From Micromonospora lupini (GTDB lineage Bacteria; Actinomycetota; Actinomycetes; Mycobacteriales; Micromonosporaceae): a stretch of DNA of 64,000 bases. Where the stretch lies: contig NZ_JAPENL010000002.1 in NCBI RefSeq assembly GCF_026342015.1, positions 1,369,001 through 1,433,000 of the forward strand, written 5' to 3'. Both the position numbers and the translations under genes were made by a program. A model generated the notes under the pieces. It ran no database searches. It was not told the DNA's origin and saw only the letters and a program-made list of their open reading frames with translations. Shown piece by piece: positions 58,802-64,000 of this stretch (position 1 is its first letter; each line of letters opens with the position of its first letter).

Positions 58802-61687
58802 ATGAGCGACGAGGACCTGTGGCGGGTGCTGCGTGGCATCGCCGACATGCCGTACGGGGCGGGGCAGATCGCCGCACTGGAGCAGCTACTGCGCCGGGTG
58901 GACGCCGCCGACGACAGGCACCTCGCCTTCGTCACCCGGATGCAGGCCACCACCGGGTACGTCTACGGCGGCGAGCCGGCGAAGTCGTTCGTGACCTTCT
59001 CCTGGTGCCTGTCCGAGTTCGACCGCGACCCGCAGCCCTACCACCAGCGCCACCTGCACCAGTTGCTGTGGCACTTCAAGTACATGGTGTCGGGTCTGCT
59101 GAAGTTCCCCGAGGTGCCACTGGACCGCACGTACGCGGTGCTCGACGACATGGAACGGCGTTACCGGGCCGGCGGGCACAGCCTGCAGACCGTCCACAAG
59201 CACCGGTTCCGGGTCGCCGACCACGTGGGCGACGCCGATGCCGCCGCACACTGGTACCGGCTGTGGCAGACCACGCCCCGCGACGAGTTGTCCGACTGCG
59301 CCGGCTGTGACCCGACGAGCCAGGTGGGCTACCTCGCCGACACCGGGCGGGACGCCGAGGCGGTGGCGCTCGCCGAGCCGGTGCTCGCCGGCAGGCTGAC
59401 CTGCACCGAGCAGCCGCAGGCGATCCTCACGGCGCTCCTGCTGCCCTATCTGCGTACCGGCCGGGGTTCCTCGGCGCGCGACGCGCACCGGGAGGCGTAC
59501 CGCAAGCTGCGCGGCAACCTCGCCGACCTGTGGGACATCGGCGACCACATCGAGTTCTGCACGCTCACCGGCAACGAGGCGCGGGCTGTCGAGCTGGTCG
59601 AGCGGCACCTCGACTGGCTGGACCGGCCGCCGTCGCCGGCCGCCGCCATGCACTTCGCGGCGACCGCCGCCGCCGCGCTGCGTCAGGCGGGTGCGGCGAC
59701 CGTGTACCGCCGGGCCGCCGAGGGTCGACAGGCCGCCGAGGTGCCCGCGCCGACCCTTGCCGACGAGTTGGCCGACACCGCGACCGGGCTGGCAGCCCGC
59801 TTCGACGCCCGCAACGGCACCGCCCACCAGTCCGAGTGGATCGCCCGCCGGCTCGCCGTACGGCCCAGCGGCGAGCACCTGCCGCTCTCCGCGAGCGTCC
59901 GTCGCCGTCCGGCCCGGTCGGCCGGGGACGAGCCGACCCTTCCGCTCCCCGCGGGCACGCCGGGGCCCGCCGACAAGCGGGGCCGGGAGCGGGCCGAGGC
60001 GTCCACAGTGACCGTGCCCGCCGACGCGGACGCGGACGAGTTGCTGACCCTCGCCGAGGAGAGCTGGGGCCGACACGACCGGGCCACGTTCCAGGCGGCG
60101 CTGGCCGCGTGCGACGACCGGTTCGGCGCCGCCGACCTGCCGACGCGTACGGTCGCGCACCGGCTGGCGCTGCGGGCCGCCGAGCGCGGCGACGAGGACG
60201 ACATCGAGGGTGCTGTCGAGCTTAACCGGGCGGCGCTGGACCTGTACCGCTCGGCGGGTGAGGAGGTGCTCGCCCAGGTGGTAGCCGGGCGGCTCGGTGT
60301 GCTGCTGACCCGGGCCGACGAGCACGCCGAGGAGGGGCTCACGCTGGTCCGGGAGGCCGCCGAGGTGCTGGACCGGCTCGGGGACGTACGACAGCGGGCC
60401 GCCGGGCACGACCGACTGGCATTGGCGCTGCTGCACCAGCAACGGTGGGCGGAAGCCCTCGCGGCGCTGGACCGGGCACCGGCGGACGCGGGTGGCGACG
60501 AGCACCTGGCGGCTCGGATCGCCCTGCACCGGGCACACCTCTTCGAGCAGTCCGACCGCGTCGACGAGGCCCGCGCCGCCGCCGAGGAGGCTCGCCGGAT
60601 CGGCCGGGAGCTGGGCATCGACGAGTTGGTCACCGCGGCCTGCCTGGCCTGCGCGCGGACCGTCGACGATCCGGTGGAGGCGGTGGCCGCCTGTGACGAG
60701 GCGCTGCGGGTGGCACCGCCGGACGCGGAGCTGCCGGTCCGGGTCGCGCGCGCCCGGGTGCTGCTCTCCGCCGGCCGGGCCGCCGACGCGGTCGACGATT
60801 TCGTCGAGGCGGTGACGCTCTGCGTGGAGCGTGGCGCCGAGGGGGACGCGTTCCTGCGCTGGGAGCTGGCGAACGCGTACCGGGTGGTGGGCCGGCTCGC
60901 CGAGGCGGCCGAGGTCGCCGAGGAGGCCGTGCTCGGCCTGGACCGGCTGGGCGCCCAGGCGGAGGCCGACCGCTGCCGGCACCTGCTCGCGGGTGTGTAC
61001 GCCGGACTCGGCGAGATCGATCCGGCGCTGGCCCTGCTGGAGCAGTTGTCCACAAACCTGGACGGCCCGGACAACCTCCCACACCGGGCCCAGGTGCTGG
61101 AGGAGGCCGGCGGGATCCTCTACGACGCCGACCGGGACACGAAGGCCGCCGAGCGGTTCGCCGCGGCCGCTACGGCGTATCGGCTCGCCGACCTGCCCTT
61201 GGACGAGCTACGTGCCCGTCGGCGCGAGGCGTACGCCTGGTTCTGGGGCGACGACCGGCCGGCGGCGGTACGCGCCGTCGAGCTGCTGGACGGGCTGGCG
61301 GCCGTGATCGCCGCGCAGCCGGAGCAGGAGCCGCCTGTGACGTACGAGCTGGCGATGGCGGCCGAGGCCGGTGCGCGGGTGTTGGTCGGGGAGGAGCGGC
61401 CGGACGAGGCGCTGGCCCGGCTCGCCGGAGTGCCCGGCCGGCTGCGGTCGATCGAGGCGTTCGGTGAGGCGGCCCAGGTCGAGGTCCTCGTCGGTGAGCT
61501 GCTGCTGCGCCTGGATCGGCCGGCCGAGGCGGAGCCGCTGCTGCGCCGCGTACTCGGGGGGCTCCCGGCGGGTTCGCGGCCGGTCCGTCAGACGGCCTGG
61601 CTGCTGGCCCGCGCCCTGGACCTGCTGGATCGACCCACGGAGGCCGCCGCGCTGCGCGCTGAGCACGACCTCGACCCGGACGAGTGA
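58802..61687 (+). CDS. Large TPR-repeat protein, partner of the Hsp90-like ATPase
   Basis: A 961-residue soluble protein, almost all alpha-helical. It starts MSDEDLWRVLRGIADMPYGAGQIA and has repeated TPR-type helix pairs (LTLAEESWGRHDRATFQAALAACDDRFG, EVLAQVVAGRLGVLLTRADEHAEEGLTLVREAAEVLDRLGDVR, WAEALAALDRAPADAGGDEHLAARIALHRAHLFEQ). The first ~430 residues are an N-terminal helical domain containing Cys and Trp residues (SWCLSEFDRDPQPYHQRHLHQLLWHFKYM). A Pro/Arg-rich hinge (about 375-405) separates it from the TPR array. No enzyme motif was found. Coupled to the Hsp90-like gene by a two-base gap. Confidence 0.82.
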   Translation: MSDEDLWRVLRGIADMPYGAGQIAALEQLLRRVDAADDRHLAFVTRMQATTGYVYGGEPAKSFVTFSWCLSEFDRDPQPYHQRHLHQLLWHFKYMVSGLLKFPEVPLDRTYAVLDDMERRYRAGGHSLQTVHKHRFRVADHVGDADAAAHWYRLWQTTPRDELSDCAGCDPTSQVGYLADTGRDAEAVALAEPVLAGRLTCTEQPQAILTALLLPYLRTGRGSSARDAHREAYRKLRGNLADLWDIGDHIEFCTLTGNEARAVELVERHLDWLDRPPSPAAAMHFAATAAAALRQAGAATVYRRAAEGRQAAEVPAPTLADELADTATGLAARFDARNGTAHQSEWIARRLAVRPSGEHLPLSASVRRRPARSAGDEPTLPLPAGTPGPADKRGRERAEASTVTVPADADADELLTLAEESWGRHDRATFQAALAACDDRFGAADLPTRTVAHRLALRAAERGDEDDIEGAVELNRAALDLYRSAGEEVLAQVVAGRLGVLLTRADEHAEEGLTLVREAAEVLDRLGDVRQRAAGHDRLALALLHQQRWAEALAALDRAPADAGGDEHLAARIALHRAHLFEQSDRVDEARAAAEEARRIGRELGIDELVTAACLACARTVDDPVEAVAACDEALRVAPPDAELPVRVARARVLLSAGRAADAVDDFVEAVTLCVERGAEGDAFLRWELANAYRVVGRLAEAAEVAEEAVLGLDRLGAQAEADRCRHLLAGVYAGLGEIDPALALLEQLSTNLDGPDNLPHRAQVLEEAGGILYDADRDTKAAERFAAAATAYRLADLPLDELRARRREAYAWFWGDDRPAAVRAVELLDGLAAVIAAQPEQEPPVTYELAMAAEAGARVLVGEERPDEALARLAGVPGRLRSIEAFGEAAQVEVLVGELLLRLDRPAEAEPLLRRVLGGLPAGSRPVRQTAWLLARALDLLDRPTEAAALRAEHDLDPDE

Positions 61688-61802
61688 CCTCCGCGCCGGC
61701 CGGTCGCCCCCGCCCGAGCGGCCGCCGGCCGGCGGCGTGGCGTGCGCAACCGAGCGGTAACCGCCGCCCCACCGCGGTCTGCTCGCGGTCTACGCTTGCC
61801 CG

Positions 61803-62402
61803 GTGACGGTGGAGCAGCAGGCACGGGGTGCGGCGGGTGCGGGCCGACGCCGGTCCCGCAAGGACGAGATCCTGGAGATCGCGGTCGGTCTGTTCGCCGC
61901 CCGCGGCTATCACGGCGTGTCGATGGACGACATCGGTGCGGCAGCAGGGGTGACCGGCCCGGCGCTCTACCACCACTTCGCCGGCAAGGAGGCGATGCTT
62001 GCCGCCGCGCTGATCCCGGTCAGCGAGGGGTTGTTGGCCGGCGGCCGGGAACGCGCCGCCGGGCATCCGGACGACCCGCGCGGCGTACTGGAGTCGCTTA
62101 TCGACTTCCACGTCGAGTTCGCGCTTGCCAACCCTGCGGTGATCGCCCTGCACCTGCACGAGCTGGACCGCCTGCCGGAGGAGCCGCGACGACGGATCCG
62201 CCGCCTGCAGCGGATGTACGTCGAGGAGTGGGTGACGGTGCTTACCGCGCTGCACCCGGGCATGCCCGACGGGGAGGCGCGGGTGTTGGCGCACGCCGCG
62301 TTCGGCCTGATGAACTCGACCCCGTTCCTCGGTGGCGAGGTGGACCGTCGGCGTCGCGCCGAGCTGCTGCGCGGCGCGACCCTGGCCGCGCTGCTCGCCT
62401 GA
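61803..62402 (+). CDS. TetR-family regulator upstream of biotin carboxylase
   Basis: A 199-residue TetR regulator. The helix-turn-helix is at about 19-65 (KDEILEIAVGLFAARGYHGVSMDDIGAAAGVTGPALYHHFAGKEAMLAAAL). The ligand domain begins around HPDDPRGVLESLIDFHVEFALANPAVIALHLHELDRL. In actinomycetes a TetR of this type often controls acyl-CoA catabolism or carboxylases, so control of the downstream accC is plausible. Its stop codon is contained in a 24-bp tandem duplication. The gap to accC is 97 bases. Confidence 0.87.
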   Translation: MTVEQQARGAAGAGRRRSRKDEILEIAVGLFAARGYHGVSMDDIGAAAGVTGPALYHHFAGKEAMLAAALIPVSEGLLAGGRERAAGHPDDPRGVLESLIDFHVEFALANPAVIALHLHELDRLPEEPRRRIRRLQRMYVEEWVTVLTALHPGMPDGEARVLAHAAFGLMNSTPFLGGEVDRRRRAELLRGATLAALLA

Positions 62403-62431
62403 GCCCCGGCCGCGCTGCTCGCCTGAACCCC
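62384..62431. repeat. 24-bp tandem duplication across the TetR stop codon
   Basis: Copy 1 (62384-62407) contains the last TetR codons and the TGA. Copy 2 (62408-62431) repeats it with one mismatch. The duplicated stop is in the same frame, so readthrough would add eight residues. Confidence 0.9.
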
Positions 62432-62499
62432 GGCTCGTCAGGGGTGGGTCGGTCGTGGTTCCCTGGCATCGTCCCAACATCCGGACGCCGGGAGAAAAC

Positions 62500-63837
62500 A
62501 TGATCGAGTCACTGCTGGTTGCCAATCGCGGCGAGATCGCCCGCCGGGTCATCCGGACCGCCAAGCGGCTCGGCATCCGCGCGATTGCTGTGTACTCGGA
62601 GGCGGACGCCGACCTGCCCTTCGTCGCCGAGGCCGACGAGGCCGTCCTCATCGGCCCGCCGAACCCGGCGCAGAGCTACCGCAACGTCGAGGCGATCCTC
62701 GCCGCCGCGAAGTCGACAGGCGCGCAGGCCATCCACCCCGGCTACGGCTTCCTGTCGGAGAACGCCGAGTTCGCCCGTACCGTCGAGGCGAGCGGGCTGA
62801 TCTGGGTCGGACCCGGCGCGGACGCGATCACCGCGATGGGCGACAAGATCAATGCCCGGAACCTGATGGCCGCGGCCGGCGTCCCGGTCGCGCCCGGCAC
62901 GACCGACCCGGCCGCCGACCTGGACGCGGCGGTCGCCGCCGCCGCGGAGATCGGCTACCCGGTCATGGTCAAGGCCGCCGCCGGTGGCGGGGGCATGGGC
63001 ATGGGCGTGGCGGTCGACGAGGCCGCGCTGCGCATCGAGTACGACAAGGTGCGCGCGTTCGCCGAGCGGATGTTCGGCGACGGTTCGGTGTTGATCGAGC
63101 GGTACTTCCCCCGGGTACGCCACGTCGAGGTGCAGATCCTCGGCCTGGCCGACGGTCGGGTGGTGGCGCTCGGCGAGCGGGAGTGCTCGGTGCAGCGGCG
63201 CAACCAGAAGCTGGTCGAGGAGTCGCCGTCCCCGGCGGTCTCGCCGGAGCTGCGCGCACGCCTCCTGGCCGCGGCGGTACGGGCCGGCGAGGCGGTCGGC
63301 TATCGCAACGCGGGCACTGTGGAGTGCCTGTTGGATCCGACGTCCGACGAGTTCTTCTTTCTGGAGATGAACACGCGGCTGCAGGTGGAGCACCCGGTGA
63401 CCGAGTACGTCTACGGCGTCGACCTGGTGGAGGAGCAGTTGCGGGTGGCCGCCGGCCTCGCCCCGACGTTCGACCCGGACGCGCTCGCGCCGAGCGGGCA
63501 CGCCATCGAGCTGCGGATCAACGCCGAGGACCCGAAGCGCTTCCTGCCCGGTCCCGGCGTGGTGCGGACCTGGGTGGAGCCCACGGGCGCGGGGGTCCGG
63601 GTGGATTCCGGCTACACCGGCGGCAACACGGTCACCCCGTTCTACGACAGCCTGATGGCCAAGCTGATCCTCAGCGGCGACACCCGCGAGCAGGCGATCG
63701 AGCGGGCGAGGACGGCGGTCGCCGAGTTCCAGATCGAAGGCCCGAAGAACAACCTCCCCTTCTTCGCCGAGCTGCTGGAGAACGACGAGTTCCTCACCGG
63801 CACCTACGACACCGGCATCGTCTCCCGCATGCGCTAA
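62500..63837 (+). CDS. accC: Biotin carboxylase (AccC-like subunit of an acyl-CoA carboxylase)
   Basis: A 445-residue stand-alone biotin carboxylase, close to E. coli AccC (449). It starts MIESLLVANRGEIARRVIRTAKRLG. ATP-grasp marks include VMVKAAAGGGGMGM, ERECSVQRRNQKLVEE and EMNTRLQVEHPVTEYVYGVDLVEEQ. No biotin-carrier domain is attached, so the BCCP and carboxyltransferase subunits must come from elsewhere. It would carboxylate biotin with bicarbonate for malonyl- or propionyl-CoA synthesis. GGGAGA lies just ahead of the ATG. A C-rich tract begins right after the stop. Confidence 0.94.
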   Translation: MIESLLVANRGEIARRVIRTAKRLGIRAIAVYSEADADLPFVAEADEAVLIGPPNPAQSYRNVEAILAAAKSTGAQAIHPGYGFLSENAEFARTVEASGLIWVGPGADAITAMGDKINARNLMAAAGVPVAPGTTDPAADLDAAVAAAAEIGYPVMVKAAAGGGGMGMGVAVDEAALRIEYDKVRAFAERMFGDGSVLIERYFPRVRHVEVQILGLADGRVVALGERECSVQRRNQKLVEESPSPAVSPELRARLLAAAVRAGEAVGYRNAGTVECLLDPTSDEFFFLEMNTRLQVEHPVTEYVYGVDLVEEQLRVAAGLAPTFDPDALAPSGHAIELRINAEDPKRFLPGPGVVRTWVEPTGAGVRVDSGYTGGNTVTPFYDSLMAKLILSGDTREQAIERARTAVAEFQIEGPKNNLPFFAELLENDEFLTGTYDTGIVSRMR

Positions 63838-63874
63838 CCCCCCCCCGCCCCCCGCCCCCCGCCCCCCCGCCCCC
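63838..63874. other. G-quadruplex-prone tract
   Basis: C runs of 9, 6, 6, 7 and 5 separated by single G bases. The minus strand therefore has five G runs with one-base loops, a very strong G-quadruplex pattern, directly after the accC stop. Confidence 0.8.
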
Positions 63875-63946
63875 GCTCTCGGTGATCAAGAGATTTGCGT
63901 CAGGATTCCGGTCCCGGATGACGCAAACCTCTTGATCACCGAGAGC
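63875..63946. repeat. Long inverted repeat, REP-like element
   Basis: Arms 63875-63902 and 63919-63946 (28 bases, containing GGTGATCAAGAG and TTTGCGTCA) are complementary with one mismatch around a 16-base centre that itself holds TCCGG/CCGGA. It may terminate accC, and it looks like a dispersed palindromic family. Confidence 0.85.
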
Positions 63947-63982
63947 AGGCCGGAGGGCAGGCCGGAGGGCAGGCCGGAGGGC
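63947..63982. repeat. Three 12-bp tandem repeats at the right edge
   Basis: AGGCCGGAGGGC is repeated three times exactly, followed by AGGCCCGG and six T bases, then the window ends. Confidence 0.9.
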
Positions 63983-64000
63983 AGGCCCGGTTTTTTACGG

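Overview
The window is chromosomal DNA of a high-GC actinomycete. Gene order and protein style point to Micromonosporaceae (Micromonospora or Salinispora type); I judge this from recognition, not from a search. It spans the replication origin. dnaA and dnaN flank a 0.8 kb DnaA-box-rich gap (about 19.85-20.44 kb). To its left lie, mostly on the minus strand, rpmH-rnpA-yidD-yidC-jag-rsmG-parA-parB. Left of those are a HIT-like gene, ddl-like ligase, aminotransferase, GNAT, cwlM, trxA-trxB, anti-sigma/sigM and the tail of a MurJ-associated kinase-like protein. To the right of the origin come dnaN-gnd-recF-DUF721, an OhrR-like regulator, gyrB-gyrA, a DUF3566 protein, tRNA-Ile, a DLW-39 peptide and tRNA-Ala.  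Regulatory DNA of the core: five perfect 14-bp parS sites lie between 10.2 and 13.4 kb. Three are in a 1-kb gene-free stretch and two are inside the 5' end of parA, read in frame as the peptide VSRET. A one-mismatch sixth site lies at 43.56 kb. DnaA boxes occur at oriC (about 17), in front of dnaA, in the parS-rich gap at 10.2 kb and between gyrB and gyrA. trxB is preceded by a sequence resembling sigma-R/sigma-H type promoters.  Accessory part (32.4 kb onward): a HEAT-like protein and an LPXTG surface protein follow tRNA-Ala. Then come a very large CtpI-like P-type ATPase, an MFS exporter, a GAP-family membrane protein, an NAD(P)-binding protein, a YbaK-type deacylase, DsbA/FrnE-like, SufE, a CBS protein and proS. 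Further on are a solute-binding-protein/membrane-protein pair with a 121-bp gene overlap, an SGNH hydrolase, a CysA2-like sulfurtransferase, a SigE-family sigma factor with a membrane-anchored partner, and a TetR-controlled flavin monooxygenase with an MFS exporter facing it. The last blocks are a two-gene Hsp90-like/TPR operon and a TetR gene followed by biotin carboxylase.  Repeats: a 106-bp tandem duplication of the ddl 3' end with its hairpin, nine 18-bp units after it, a 15-bp repeat coding the ctpI tail, a 24-bp duplication across a TetR stop codon, and at the right edge a G-quadruplex-prone tract, a 28-bp-arm inverted repeat and 12-bp repeats. The best candidates for something little described are the Hsp90-like/TPR module, the parS sites inside parA, and the DnaA-box clusters outside oriC. 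No phage, CRISPR array, rRNA operon or insertion sequence was seen.
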